Below are positions 25,173-33,636 of a DNA stretch of 64,000 nucleotides, in pieces. Origin of the DNA: Bradyrhizobium sp. SRL28. Lineage in GTDB: Bacteria; Pseudomonadota; Alphaproteobacteria; Rhizobiales; Xanthobacteraceae. The position numbers and the translations under genes are program-made. Every line of letters begins with the position of its first letter. Positions within the stretch are counted from its first letter, which is position 1. The stretch is from the NCBI RefSeq assembly GCF_018596315.1, contig NZ_JAHEAG010000018.1, positions 62,001 through 126,000 of the forward strand, in the 5' to 3' direction. The notes under the pieces were generated by a model, which was not told where the DNA came from, made no database searches, and was given only the letters and a program-made list of their open reading frames with translations.

Positions 25173-26162
25173 ATGTTTCGAACCATTGCCCTGACCGGTC
25201 TTGCGGCCCTGATTGCCGCCACCACGACCTCGCTTGTGCCGCCGGCGCAGGCGCAGATCGGCAATATCTTTTCCGATCCGCCGCTGCGGCCGCCAGGCGC
25301 CATTCCGCGCGGCAATCAGCAGCAGCAGCCATTCCCCGACGACGACGAGGAAGTGCCGGAACTGCCGCGTGGCCGCCTGTTGCCGACCCCGAACCGACCG
25401 CCGCCGGGGCAGGGCGCGCCGCCGCCGGGAAGCTTCCAGTCGCAGCCGCTGGCACCGCCGCCCGGAACGACCGTTGCTCCCCAGGGCACGCAGCCGGGTG
25501 TCGCCGTTCAGCCGCCGCAGCCGGGCCAGCCGGGCGTCGCCAACGCGCCGCCTGGCCAGCGCCAGCCCCCGGCCAAGGGCGTGCCGAGTTCGCCGGCGAC
25601 CCTGCAGCCGGGCGACGAGGTCGTTTCCGAGCCGCCGGCCACCAAGATCACCAACAAGAAGGCGAGCTTCTCCGGCCTCGACAAGATCACCGGCCGCATC
25701 ATCAATTTCGAAGAAGATATCGGCGAGACCGTGCAGTTCGGCGCGCTGCGCGTGAAGACCAGTGCCTGCTACACGCGGCCGTCGACCGAAGCTGCCAACA
25801 CCGATGCCTTTGTCGAGGTCGACGAGATCACGCTGCAGGGCGAGGTGAAGCGGATTTTCTCAGGCTGGATGTACGCTGCAAGCCCCGGCCTGCACGGCGT
25901 CGAGCATCCGGTCTACGACATCTGGCTGACCGACTGCAAAGGCCCCGACCAGACCATCGTCAGCGCGCAGCCCGATCCGCCGAAGGGGGCCGCGCCGCCA
26001 CCAGGCGCAAAGCGTCCGCCGCAGCCGAAGCAGGCGGCTCCGCGCCCGCCGGGACCGCCGCCGCAACCGCAATTCCAGCCGCAGCCGCAACAGGCTCCTC
26101 CACCGCCGCCTCCGCCGCAACAACGGCCGGGTGGACTGTTTGGCGGATTGTTCGGGAATTAA
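25173..26162 (+). CDS. Secreted Pro/Gln-rich DUF2155-domain protein
   Basis: The 329-residue protein has a signal peptide (MFRTIALTGLAALIAATTTS, cleaved near AQA). A long Pro/Gly/Gln-rich linker follows to about residue 150. The conserved DUF2155 domain (about 160-265) reads FSGLDKITGRIINFEEDIG, FGALRVKTSACYTRP, and GWMYAASPGLHGVEHPVYD with WLTDC. The tail is Pro/Gln-rich. The domain is widespread in alphaproteobacteria, its function is uncharacterised, and its cysteines suggest an oxidised periplasmic protein. It commonly neighbours aat, as here (convergent). An in-frame ATG at 25137 is possible but leaves an odd signal peptide. Confidence 0.88.
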   Translation: MFRTIALTGLAALIAATTTSLVPPAQAQIGNIFSDPPLRPPGAIPRGNQQQQPFPDDDEEVPELPRGRLLPTPNRPPPGQGAPPPGSFQSQPLAPPPGTTVAPQGTQPGVAVQPPQPGQPGVANAPPGQRQPPAKGVPSSPATLQPGDEVVSEPPATKITNKKASFSGLDKITGRIINFEEDIGETVQFGALRVKTSACYTRPSTEAANTDAFVEVDEITLQGEVKRIFSGWMYAASPGLHGVEHPVYDIWLTDCKGPDQTIVSAQPDPPKGAAPPPGAKRPPQPKQAAPRPPGPPPQPQFQPQPQQAPPPPPPPQQRPGGLFGGLFGN

Positions 26163-26172
26163 GCGCAAAGAA

Positions 26173-26257
26173 CGTAGCCCGGATGGAGCGAAGCGCAATC
26201 CGGGATCGATCTCGCACCGGTGAGTCCCGGATTTCGCTGCGCTCCATCCGGGCTACG
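26173..26257. repeat. REP-like palindrome between DUF2155 and aat
   Basis: CGTAGCCCGGATGGAGCG at the left and CGCTCCATCCGGGCTACG at the right are exact inverted copies around a short centre that includes AATCCGGG and CCCGGATT. This is a frequent alphaproteobacterial intergenic palindrome. Its right edge overlaps the last codon and TAG stop of aat. Confidence 0.8.
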
Positions 26258-26927
26258 GCCTCCGTGCGATAATCTCCAGCGCTTCCTCGCCGCTGACGCT
26301 GGCCTGTAACCGCATAAAATCCGCAGGCTCGCCCGCGATCGCCTTGTCGAGCAAGGCGCGATAGCGGCGCCGCGAAATTTCGACCGCGCCGAAGCTGCGC
26401 AGATGTTCGGTGACGTATTGGGTGTCGAGCAGTTCGAACCCGCCCGCGATCAGCCGCGCCACCAGATGTACCAGCGCCACTTTCGAGGCGTCGCGGGTAC
26501 GGTGAAACATGCTTTCGCCGAAGAAGGCGCGTCCCAGGCTGACGCCGTAGAGGCCGCCGACGAGGTCGCCGTCCTGCCAGACCTCGACGCTGTGGCAGTG
26601 CCCGAGCTCATAGAGCCCGACATAGAGATCGCGGATGCGCTTGTTGATCCAGGTGTCGTCGCGGCCCGGCTGCGGCGCCGCGCAGCCCGCGATGACCGCC
26701 TTGAAGGCGGTATCGACGGTAACGCTGAAGACGTCCGAGCGCACGGTGCGGGCCAGCCGCGAGGCGATGCGGAAGCCTTGAAGCGGAATCACGCCGCGCA
26801 TTTCCGGCTCGACCCAGAACAGCGTCGGGTCACCGGCGCTCTCGGCCATCGGGAAGATGCCGCAGGCATAGGCCCGCAGCAGCACTTCGGGGGTGATTTC
26901 GGAAACGGCTGACTCGCGCGATGTCAT
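26253..26927 (-). CDS. aat: Leucyl/phenylalanyl-tRNA--protein transferase
   Basis: The 224-residue enzyme attaches Leu or Phe to proteins with N-terminal Arg or Lys, marking them for ClpS/ClpAP degradation (N-end rule). The family signatures are YACGIFPMA, the [14 protein letters not shown] stretch, [22 protein letters not shown] and [14 protein letters not shown]. The TAG stop lies inside the adjacent palindromic repeat, so the very C-terminus may have been reset by repeat insertion. Confidence 0.96.
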   Translation of the reverse strand: MTSRESAVSEITPEVLLRAYACGIFPMAESAGDPTLFWVEPEMRGVIPLQGFRIASRLARTVRSDVFSVTVDTAFKAVIAGCAAPQPGRDDTWINKRIRDLYVGLYELGHCHSVEVWQDGDLVGGLYGVSLGRAFFGESMFHRTRDASKVALVHLVARLIAGGFELLDTQYVTEHLRSFGAVEISRRRYRALLDKAIAGEPADFMRLQASVSGEEALEIIARRP

Positions 26928-27059
26928 GCGCTCATGATAGCAGGACGGATGGGGCCTATGCTACGCTCCGCAGCAACCGGTGCGCAGCCGTCGCCGCACG
27001 ATGCGAGGGGATGACGGACGGGCAATTCACCCGGCCGAATTCCCGCAGAAGAGTGCAGC

Positions 27060-28001
27060 ATGAGCGCAGTGTTGATCGTGGTTCCGGTGTTCGCGTTGAT
27101 CGCGGCCGGCTATGCGGCAGTTGCGCTACGCTTCATTTCCCCGACGGCGCACAAGGGTATTTCCGAGTTCGCCTTCAGCATCGCCATTCCCGCGCTGCTG
27201 TTCCGGATCGTGGTCGTCGCAGAATTTCCCGCCGTCAACGCCTTCGCGGTGTGGGGCGCCTATTATGGGGCAACGGCAGCGACATGGATCGTCGCGCTTC
27301 TGGCGTCATCGGTTCTTCGGCAATCCCGGCCCGATGGCGTGGTGCTCGCGATCGGCTCGATCTACGGCAACATCGTGATGCTCGGCCTTCCCCTGACGCT
27401 GTCGGCTCTGGGAAGTCAGGCGGCCGGCTCGATGGCATTGATCCTGTCGGTCAACACGCCGCTGCTTTGGCTTTGCGGCACGCTGCAGATGGCATGGGCT
27501 GAGCGAAAGTCTTCCGAGAGCGCGCCGCTCCTTGTGCTGCGGGCCGTTCGCGAGATCGCGCGCAATCCGATCATGCTCGCGCTCGGCTTCGGCTTCCTCT
27601 GGCGCCTCACCGGATTGGGACTGCATCCCGTCGCGGACAAGACGCTGGAGCTGCTGGCGCAGGCGGGCTCGCCCACGGCGCTGATCGCGCTCGGCATCAA
27701 TCTCTTTGGATTCAGGATCAAGGGCCAGGCGCTCGCGATGGCCGTGATGTGTGCGCTCAAGCTGCTGGCGATGCCGGCCATTGCCGCGATCCTCGCGTTC
27801 TACGTCCTCGCCCTGCCGCCCATTTCCGCGGCCGTGATTGTCCTCTTTGCAGCCATGCCGACCGGCGCCAATGCCTACATCTTCTCGGCCCAGTACGGAC
27901 GGCTCACCGAGGCCGTCTCGGGCGCCGTGGCGCTCGGGACGGTTTTGGCCGCGGTGACGTTGCCCGTCATCGTCGCATTCGTGACGGTCGCGCTGCGCTA
28001 G
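27060..28001 (+). CDS. AEC-family (auxin efflux carrier-like) transporter
   Basis: The 313-residue protein has about ten helices, beginning MSAVLIVVPVFALIAAGYAA. The family pattern shows in FAFSIAIPALLF, the YGNIVMLGLPL stretch (residues near 102-112), PTALIALGINL and PTGANAYIFSAQYG. Members export small organic acids such as malonate or malate. A GAAGAG stretch precedes the start. It is convergent with the catabolic operon, ending 23 bp from its last gene, and could move a pathway product (inference). Confidence 0.88.
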   Translation: MSAVLIVVPVFALIAAGYAAVALRFISPTAHKGISEFAFSIAIPALLFRIVVVAEFPAVNAFAVWGAYYGATAATWIVALLASSVLRQSRPDGVVLAIGSIYGNIVMLGLPLTLSALGSQAAGSMALILSVNTPLLWLCGTLQMAWAERKSSESAPLLVLRAVREIARNPIMLALGFGFLWRLTGLGLHPVADKTLELLAQAGSPTALIALGINLFGFRIKGQALAMAVMCALKLLAMPAIAAILAFYVLALPPISAAVIVLFAAMPTGANAYIFSAQYGRLTEAVSGAVALGTVLAAVTLPVIVAFVTVALR

Positions 28002-28023
28002 GCGTCCGACAACCGTCGCAATT

Positions 28024-28899
28024 CTAGTCCTCGTAGCCGAACAGCTTTGCGGGGTTGGTCACCAGGATCTTCCGCAGCTCGGCCTCATCGGGCGCGTAGC
28101 GATAGAGCAGCTCGAGCAGGTCGGCGTCGTTGGGCGGCTGCACCACCGAAACCGGGTGCGGCCAGTCGCTCGCCCACACGCAGCGGTCGGGGGCGGCTTC
28201 GATATAGGCGCGCGCGATCGGAATGACGTCGTCCCACGGCGGGCCCTTTTTCGACGTCTTCTCGCCGAGCGACAGCATCACCCAGAAATTGCCCTTCGAC
28301 AGAAGCTCCAGCATCTTCTGCAAGTTCGGATCTTCCTTGCCGCGCGCAGGATCAGGGCGGGCCATGTGGTCGATCAGCACGGGCACGTCGAGGTTTTCGT
28401 ACTTGGAGACGCTGGAGACGATGCCGTCCTTCTCCGGCTGGATTTTTGCGTACCAGCCGAGTTCGCGAATTCTGGCGATCGCGCGGGCAAAATCCTTGTC
28501 CGAGAGTACGGCGCCGAGTTCCTGCCGGAAACTGAAGCGGGCGCCGCGCACACCGGCATCGTGCAGTTTGGCGAGATAGGCGTCGTCGGCTTCGGCAAAC
28601 ACCAGCGCGTTGGCGCAGCCGCGATAGTTCGGTCCCATCGCGGCGAGGGCGTCGAGCACCACGGAATGATCGGCGCCATAGGTCGTGGTCTGCACGATGA
28701 TGCCGCGCTCGATGCCGAGCGCCTTGTGCACGCGCAACGCAGCCTCCCAGGTCGCGCTCGGCATCTGGTAGGCGGCGCCCGGCCGCACCGGATATTTGTC
28801 CAGCGGACCCAGCACATGAAACTGGCTGTCGATGCTCTTCGGCGGCGGCAGTTTTGAGGGGCGGCGCGGGTTCGGATCGAAGGGAAGATAGGTCGGCAT
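28024..28899 (-). CDS. Amidohydrolase-family lactonase/decarboxylase-like protein (2-pyrone-4,6-dicarboxylate lactonase type)
   Basis: The 291-residue TIM-barrel protein belongs to amidohydrolase_2. Its N-terminal motif is DSQFHVLGP, where lactonases such as LigI have D-x-H-x-H, so the first His is replaced by Gln. LigI-type enzymes do not need a divalent metal, so this may be tolerated. LIDHMARPDP and the ASDWPHP strand-end Asp are intact. It is the last gene of the catabolic operon, 24 nt after RidA, and would hydrolyse a lactone or related ring-derived acid. The substrate is inferred only. Confidence 0.85.
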   Translation of the reverse strand: MPTYLPFDPNPRRPSKLPPPKSIDSQFHVLGPLDKYPVRPGAAYQMPSATWEAALRVHKALGIERGIIVQTTTYGADHSVVLDALAAMGPNYRGCANALVFAEADDAYLAKLHDAGVRGARFSFRQELGAVLSDKDFARAIARIRELGWYAKIQPEKDGIVSSVSKYENLDVPVLIDHMARPDPARGKEDPNLQKMLELLSKGNFWVMLSLGEKTSKKGPPWDDVIPIARAYIEAAPDRCVWASDWPHPVSVVQPPNDADLLELLYRYAPDEAELRKILVTNPAKLFGYED

Positions 28900-28923
28900 G
28901 TCAGGTTCCTTGTTCGATCGCGG

Positions 28924-29307
28924 TCAGCCGATCACGGCCGTAAAGTCGCATTGCACGAGCGCGCCGTTGTCCATGTCCATCTGCAGCGCGTGACGGGCGG
29001 GGCGGGAATGCTCATCGGGAAACATCTTTAGCCACTCGGTATTGACAGGCGCGCGCTGGGTGCGATCCTGCAGCCACACCGTCATCTTGATGATGTCGGA
29101 GGTCGCCCCGCCGCCGGCCTCCACGATCGCCTTCATGTGGCCGAACATGTTGGCGCACTGATCCTCGATCTTTTCCGGCATCTTGCCGGTTGCTGGGTCG
29201 CGGCCGAGAATGACGCCGGACATCAGGAGATTGCCGATGCGGCAGGCGTTCGGAATGGGATTGGCGTGCTTGAACTCGCCGATATGAATGCTCTTGCGCC
29301 TTGTCAT
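28924..29307 (-). CDS. RidA/YjgF-family protein, possible enamine/imine deaminase
   Basis: The 127-residue protein starts MTRRKSIHIGEFKHANPIPN, with GGGATSDIIKMTVWLQD and RPARHALQMDMD as in the RidA trimer family. Members hydrolyse reactive enamines, and some are 2-aminomuconate deaminases in meta-cleavage pathways. Within an operon of 2-keto-acid hydratase and FAH-type enzymes, a pathway-specific deaminase is plausible. A GGGAGAGAAG ribosome site precedes the start. Confidence 0.87.
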   Translation of the reverse strand: MTRRKSIHIGEFKHANPIPNACRIGNLLMSGVILGRDPATGKMPEKIEDQCANMFGHMKAIVEAGGGATSDIIKMTVWLQDRTQRAPVNTEWLKMFPDEHSRPARHALQMDMDNGALVQCDFTAVIG

Positions 29308-29335
29308 CACTTCTCTCCCTGGGACGCTTTCTTGT

Positions 29336-30139
29336 TCAGACGAATTGGCAGGACACCGATCCGAACTGGCCGTAATCGGCGTGAAACGTGTCGCCCCTGA
29401 TGATGTCGACCGGGCGCGTAAACGATCCCGCCAGCACCACTTCGCCAACGTTGAGAAACTCGCCCTGGGCGGCCAGCCGGTTGGCCAGCCAGGCCACGCC
29501 GTTGGCGGGATGATTGAGAACGCCGGCGGCGATGCCGGTCTCCTCGATCTGGCCGTTGCGAAACAACAGCGCGCCAATCCAGCGCAGGTCGAAATCGAGC
29601 GGACGGATCGGCCGCCCGCCGACAACCAGCGCCGCATTCGCGGCATTGTCGGAAATCGTGTCCATCACCTTGCGCGGCGCCTTCGTCTCGGGGTCGACGC
29701 GATGCATCCGCGTCTCCAGGATTTCGAGCGCCGGCGTGACGTAATCGGTGGCATTGAGCACGTCGAACAGCGTGCACTCCGGACCTTCCAACGGCGTCTT
29801 CAGCACGAAGGCCAGTTCGACCTCGATACGGGGAGCGCGGAAGCGGTCGAACGGGATCGCCGACGCGTCCGGATAGAACATGTCGGCGAACAGCACGCCG
29901 TAGTCCGGCTCCGAAATCCCGACGGCGTTCTGCATCGCTTTCGATGTCAGGCCGATCTTGTGCCCCTTGACGATGCGGCCGCGGGAAAGCTGCAACTTCG
30001 TCCAGGCGCGCTGAATCGCGTAGGCGTCCTCGATCGTGAGATCGGGATATTCGAGCGTGAATGCCGATATCAGCGACTTGCTGCGTTCGGCGTCATCCAG
30101 GCGCTGCGCCAGCCGTTCGACGGTTTGTTGATCGAGCAT
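29336..30139 (-). CDS. hpaH: 2-oxo-hept-4-ene-1,7-dioate hydratase / 2-keto-4-pentenoate hydratase family
   Basis: The 267-residue protein matches the HpaH/MhpD family: [17 protein letters not shown] near residue 58, the metal-site [20 protein letters not shown] with its acidic ligands, and a C-terminal [15 protein letters not shown]. It would add water to a 2-hydroxy-dienoate produced after ring cleavage, yielding a 4-hydroxy-2-keto acid for an aldolase. It starts 3 nt after the FAH gene, whose last codons hold its GGAGGAG ribosome site, so the two are tightly coupled. The exact substrate (C5 or C7) is uncertain, so the symbol is tentative. Confidence 0.85.
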   Translation of the reverse strand: MLDQQTVERLAQRLDDAERSKSLISAFTLEYPDLTIEDAYAIQRAWTKLQLSRGRIVKGHKIGLTSKAMQNAVGISEPDYGVLFADMFYPDASAIPFDRFRAPRIEVELAFVLKTPLEGPECTLFDVLNATDYVTPALEILETRMHRVDPETKAPRKVMDTISDNAANAALVVGGRPIRPLDFDLRWIGALLFRNGQIEETGIAAGVLNHPANGVAWLANRLAAQGEFLNVGEVVLAGSFTRPVDIIRGDTFHADYGQFGSVSCQFV

Positions 30140-30142
30140 CGG

Positions 30143-31003
30143 CTATTTCTCCTCCGCCACGGTGTTGCGAAGGATGCCAATACTAGCGGATTCCACCTCG
30201 ACGACGTCGCCGGGCTTGAGCCAGCGCGGCGGTGTGAACCGGGCGCCGGCCCCGGTCGGGGTCCCCGTCGCGATCATGTCGCCGGGTTTCAGGGTGGCGA
30301 ACGTGGAGAGGTAGGCGATCAGGAAATCGAACGGGAACATCAGCCGCTCGGTGGAATCGTTCTGGCGCACCTCGCCATTGACGCGGGTAATAATGTCATG
30401 AGGTCCGCGCGGATCGCATTCGTCCGAGGTGGCGATCCACGGCCCGATGCTGCCCGAGCGATCGAAATTCTTGCCCTGGGTGACGTTGAACTTGCCGTGG
30501 TGCAGCCAGTCGCGAACACTGCCTTCGTTGCACAGCGTCATGCCGAAGATGTGCTCCCACGCGCGCTCGCGGGGAATGTGCCGGCCTTCCTTGCCGATCA
30601 CGATCACGAGCTCGCCCTCATAGTCGAGCTGTTCGGAGATCTTCGGCTTTTCGATCGGCTGACCGGAGCCAACGACGGAGGAGGGGTTGCGGACAAACAG
30701 GCTCGGATATTTCGGCAGGTCCGAATTATCCTTGTACTCGGCGTTGCGGTCTTTGTAGTTGACGCCGATGCACCAGAGTTTTTCCGGGTTCGGAATCGGC
30801 GGCAGCAGCACCAGATCGTCGAGGGCATGGCTCGGTTTGAGGCTGGCGACCATCTGGCGCGCAACTTCCAGGCCGTCCTTGGCGATCAGGGTCCGAAGGT
30901 CAGGACATTTCGGTCCGAGCCGCTGGGTGAGGTCGACCACGCCGCCGGCAACGGCCGCGCCGAAGCGCGGCTCACCGTTTGCGAGAAAACTTAAGAGATG
31001 CAT
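30143..31003 (-). CDS. Fumarylacetoacetate-hydrolase-family protein
   Basis: The 286-residue protein has the FAH C-terminal fold. Metal ligands lie in DYEGELVIVIGKEGRHIP, followed by FGMTLCNEGSVRDW, FDRSGSIGPWI and the TGTPTGAG loop near the end. Members are isomerase/decarboxylases of homoprotocatechuate-type pathways, 4-oxalocrotonate decarboxylase-like enzymes, or acylpyruvate hydrolases. Its position directly before the hydratase supports a lower meta-cleavage step. CCGGAGATCC precedes ATG 31003. Confidence 0.9.
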   Translation of the reverse strand: MHLLSFLANGEPRFGAAVAGGVVDLTQRLGPKCPDLRTLIAKDGLEVARQMVASLKPSHALDDLVLLPPIPNPEKLWCIGVNYKDRNAEYKDNSDLPKYPSLFVRNPSSVVGSGQPIEKPKISEQLDYEGELVIVIGKEGRHIPRERAWEHIFGMTLCNEGSVRDWLHHGKFNVTQGKNFDRSGSIGPWIATSDECDPRGPHDIITRVNGEVRQNDSTERLMFPFDFLIAYLSTFATLKPGDMIATGTPTGAGARFTPPRWLKPGDVVEVESASIGILRNTVAEEK

Positions 31004-31060
31004 GCGGTGGATCTCCGGATCAGCGCCGCGTTCACGCGGGCGTTAGCGCCTTGCGACGCT

Positions 31061-31678
31061 TCAGGATTCAGTTTTCGAGGTCTGGAATACGGGTTTCAGG
31101 GTGACGATCTCGCCCAACTTGGCGTAACGCGGACCGGCGATGCGGGCGATCGGATCGAGCGCCTCGGTTTCGATCTTGCCGTTGTGCACCAGCCCATCCC
31201 TGATATGGAAGACCAGCACTTCGCCGACGATCAGCCGGCTGCGGGTCTCGCCGAATTCGAGGCACTGCCGGAAGCGGCATTCCATCGCAATCGGAGCTGC
31301 GGCGAGACGGGGCACCTTGACGCGTTCGCCCGGCAGCGTTGAGAGTCGCAATTCCTCGACCTCGCTGACATCAGGCGGATGCTCGGTGGAACTCTCGTGC
31401 ACCGCCGTCATCAGGCTGGAATCCGCGATGTGAACGACATACTCCTCGTTGTTGAGGATGTTCTGCGCGGTATCCTTGTAGATTCCGCCCTTGCGGCCGA
31501 CGCTGATGGCCAGCATCGGCGGCTTCGGCGAAACGAAGGTAAAAGCGCTGAACGGGGCGAGGTTAAGTACCCCGCTGCCCGACAGGCTGGTCACCCAGGC
31601 GATCGGGCGGGGCACCACGACGCCGGTGATCAGCCGGTAGGCCGTTTCGGCGTCGAGATATGCAGGGTCGATCCGCAT
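31061..31678 (-). CDS. Flavin reductase-like FMN-binding split-barrel protein
   Basis: The 205-residue protein starts MRIDPAYLDAETAYRLITGV and carries the typical VVPRPIAWVTSLSGSG and FTFVSPKPPMLAISVGRK segments that hold FMN. It may reduce flavin for a two-component monooxygenase, or act itself as a flavin-dependent enzyme; no monooxygenase partner is found in this operon. It sits 11 nt after the solute-binding protein gene. Confidence 0.87.
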   Translation of the reverse strand: MRIDPAYLDAETAYRLITGVVVPRPIAWVTSLSGSGVLNLAPFSAFTFVSPKPPMLAISVGRKGGIYKDTAQNILNNEEYVVHIADSSLMTAVHESSTEHPPDVSEVEELRLSTLPGERVKVPRLAAAPIAMECRFRQCLEFGETRSRLIVGEVLVFHIRDGLVHNGKIETEALDPIARIAGPRYAKLGEIVTLKPVFQTSKTES

Positions 31679-31689
31679 CGGGATGCGCC

Positions 31690-32667
31690 TCAGTCAGCCT
31701 TGATGTTCGCCTTGCGGACCACGGGAATCCACTTGGCGTCCTCGCGTTCGAGGTAGCTCGTGAACTCTGCCGGCGTCATCGATACGGCCTCGGCGCCGAG
31801 CGCGTTGAACTTCTCGACGATGGCGGGATCCTTCAGGATCTCCGCGAGGGTCTCGTGCAGCTTGGTCACGACCTCGGCCGGCGTGCGCGCGGGCGCGAAC
31901 AGGCCGGTGAAGGTCTGGCCGTCAAATTCCTTGTGGCCGAGTTCGGTGAAGGTCGGGACGTCGGGAAGCCACGAGGCGCGGTGGGTGCCGGTGACGGCGA
32001 GCGCGCGCAGCATGCCGCTCTTGATGGACGGCAAACCGACCGAGATCTGGTCCAGCGCAAATTGCACCTGTCCGCCGATCAGATCGTTGAGAGCAGGCGC
32101 GTTGCCGCGGTAGTGCACCGTCAGCCATTCCAGGCCGAGCGTCGATTGCATCAGCTCACTGAGCAGATGGTTGGTGGTGCCCTGGCCGGGGGAGGCCATC
32201 GTCAGCTTGCCGGGATCGCGGCGGGCAAGCTCGATGAACTCCTTCAGATCCTTGGCCGGCACCGACGGATGCACTTCGAGCACCAGCGGGGTCATCGTGA
32301 TCGAGCTGATGGGTGCGAAATCCCGTTTCCAATTATAGGCGTCGCGCTTGGCGATTTCGGGAGCGAACAGCACCGGGCCGTTGGCGCCGACGAACAGGGC
32401 GTAGCCGTCGGGCGCCATTTTCGCGAACGCCTCGCCGGCGATCAGGCCGCCGGCACCGGCCTTGTTTTCGACGATGAAGGGCTGGCCCAGCTTGGCCTGG
32501 AGCCTGTCAGCGATGACGCGCGCCGCGCTGTCGACGTTGCCGCCCGCCGGATAGGGCACGATCAGGCGTACCTGCCGCGCCGGCCATTGCTGGGCGTCAG
32601 CCGGTGTACTCAACAAAGCCGCAAATAGTGCTGATACAGCGACGCCTGCGATCGCGAAAAATTTCAT
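31690..32667 (-). CDS. TctC/Bug-family periplasmic solute-binding protein, first gene of the catabolic operon
   Basis: The 325-residue protein has a signal peptide (MKFFAIAGVAVSALFAALLS, cut near ADAQ). Bug signatures follow: VRLIVPYPAGGNVDSAARVIA, the VENKAGAGGLIAGEA loop and a SPGQGTTNHL segment. It binds a carboxylated substrate in the periplasm for a tripartite tricarboxylate transporter; no TctA/TctB membrane genes are nearby, so it must share them. GGGAGAATGCG precedes ATG 32667. Transcription starts from the divergent region holding the IclR operator. Confidence 0.93.
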   Translation of the reverse strand: MKFFAIAGVAVSALFAALLSTPADAQQWPARQVRLIVPYPAGGNVDSAARVIADRLQAKLGQPFIVENKAGAGGLIAGEAFAKMAPDGYALFVGANGPVLFAPEIAKRDAYNWKRDFAPISSITMTPLVLEVHPSVPAKDLKEFIELARRDPGKLTMASPGQGTTNHLLSELMQSTLGLEWLTVHYRGNAPALNDLIGGQVQFALDQISVGLPSIKSGMLRALAVTGTHRASWLPDVPTFTELGHKEFDGQTFTGLFAPARTPAEVVTKLHETLAEILKDPAIVEKFNALGAEAVSMTPAEFTSYLEREDAKWIPVVRKANIKAD

Positions 32668-32805
32668 CGCATTCTCCCGAAAAGCGGCGCATCTGCCGCT
32701 ACCATTCTTGTTTTGCGCGAGCCCCGTCCCAGCGGCATGCGCATGTATTGTTCCGCGCCGCGATGTTGCGCGCGGCCCTTTCGCTGTCGACCAAATTGTG
32801 GTGTT

Positions 32806-32826
32806 TATGTCCACATTGTGGACATA
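32806..32826. promoter_or_regulatory. IclR operator: perfect 10-bp inverted repeat
   Basis: TATGTCCACA T TGTGGACATA is a perfect palindrome with a 1-bp centre. It ends 11 bp before the IclR start codon and lies 139 bp from the divergent solute-binding protein gene. This is where an IclR dimer would sit to control itself and the operon. Confidence 0.75.
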
Positions 32827-32837
32827 GGACAGTGCGT

Positions 32838-33632
32838 ATGACCAACAGTCGGTTAAAGGCGCGCAGGCGAGGGCCGCGGCAGGGCGGGCAGGTGATCCGC
32901 CGCGCGGTGGCCGTGCTGCGGACGCTCGCGATTGGCGGAGAAAAAGGCGTGCCTCTGGTCGATATCGTGCAAGCGACCTCGCTCGCTCGCCCTACGGTAC
33001 ATCGCATCGTGCATGTGCTGATCGAGGAGGGGATTGTCGAGCGCAGCGAGCGGACCGGAAATTACGTCGTCGGCCGCCAGGTGCCGGAACTGGCGCTGGC
33101 GCGTCCCTCGCGTTCACCGCTGATGGTTGCGGCCGAGCCGCATCTCGCGGCGGTGTCGGCGCAGCTCGGCGATACCCTGTTCCTGACGCTGCGCACCGGG
33201 CTCGATACGCTGTGCGTGGCGCGCCGCATCGGCAGCTATCCGATCCAGGTGTTATCGATCGAGGTGGGCGTGCGGCGTCCGCTGGGCGTCAGCAGCGCTG
33301 GGGTCGCGATCCTGGCCGCCATGCCTGCTCCGGAGGCGCGCAAGATCGTGCTCGCCAACGAAACGCGATTTGGTGCCTACCGGACCGACACGCCGACGGT
33401 GCTCGGACAGGTCCAGCTCGCGCGCCGCCGCGGCTACAATCTGCGCGACGTCGGCCTCGTGCAGGGCACAAAGTCGCTTTCGGCCTGGATACGAACGCCG
33501 GACGGCCAACCCGCCGCCGCGATCACACTCTCCGCCATCAGGAACAGATTGAGCCCGCGTCGCGCGATCGAGGTGGCGGACGTTCTCGTCGCGGCTGCAC
33601 GCGCGATCGAAGCGGCGACGCCGAGGGATTAG
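32838..33632 (+). CDS. IclR-family transcriptional regulator
   Basis: The 264-residue protein begins at ATG 32838 with a basic tail. A winged helix-turn-helix follows at about 18-85 (VIRRAVAVLRTLAIGGEKG and ATSLARPTVHRIVHVLIEEG). The IclR effector domain occupies about 100-260 (DTLFLTLRTGLDTLCVARRI, RPLGVSSAGVAILAAMP and LGQVQLARRRGYNLRD). It is divergent from the six-gene operon and is probably its repressor or activator, with a pathway acid as ligand. The perfect palindrome just upstream supports autoregulation. Confidence 0.93.
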   Translation: MTNSRLKARRRGPRQGGQVIRRAVAVLRTLAIGGEKGVPLVDIVQATSLARPTVHRIVHVLIEEGIVERSERTGNYVVGRQVPELALARPSRSPLMVAAEPHLAAVSAQLGDTLFLTLRTGLDTLCVARRIGSYPIQVLSIEVGVRRPLGVSSAGVAILAAMPAPEARKIVLANETRFGAYRTDTPTVLGQVQLARRRGYNLRDVGLVQGTKSLSAWIRTPDGQPAAAITLSAIRNRLSPRRAIEVADVLVAAARAIEAATPRD

Positions 33633-33636
33633 TGGC

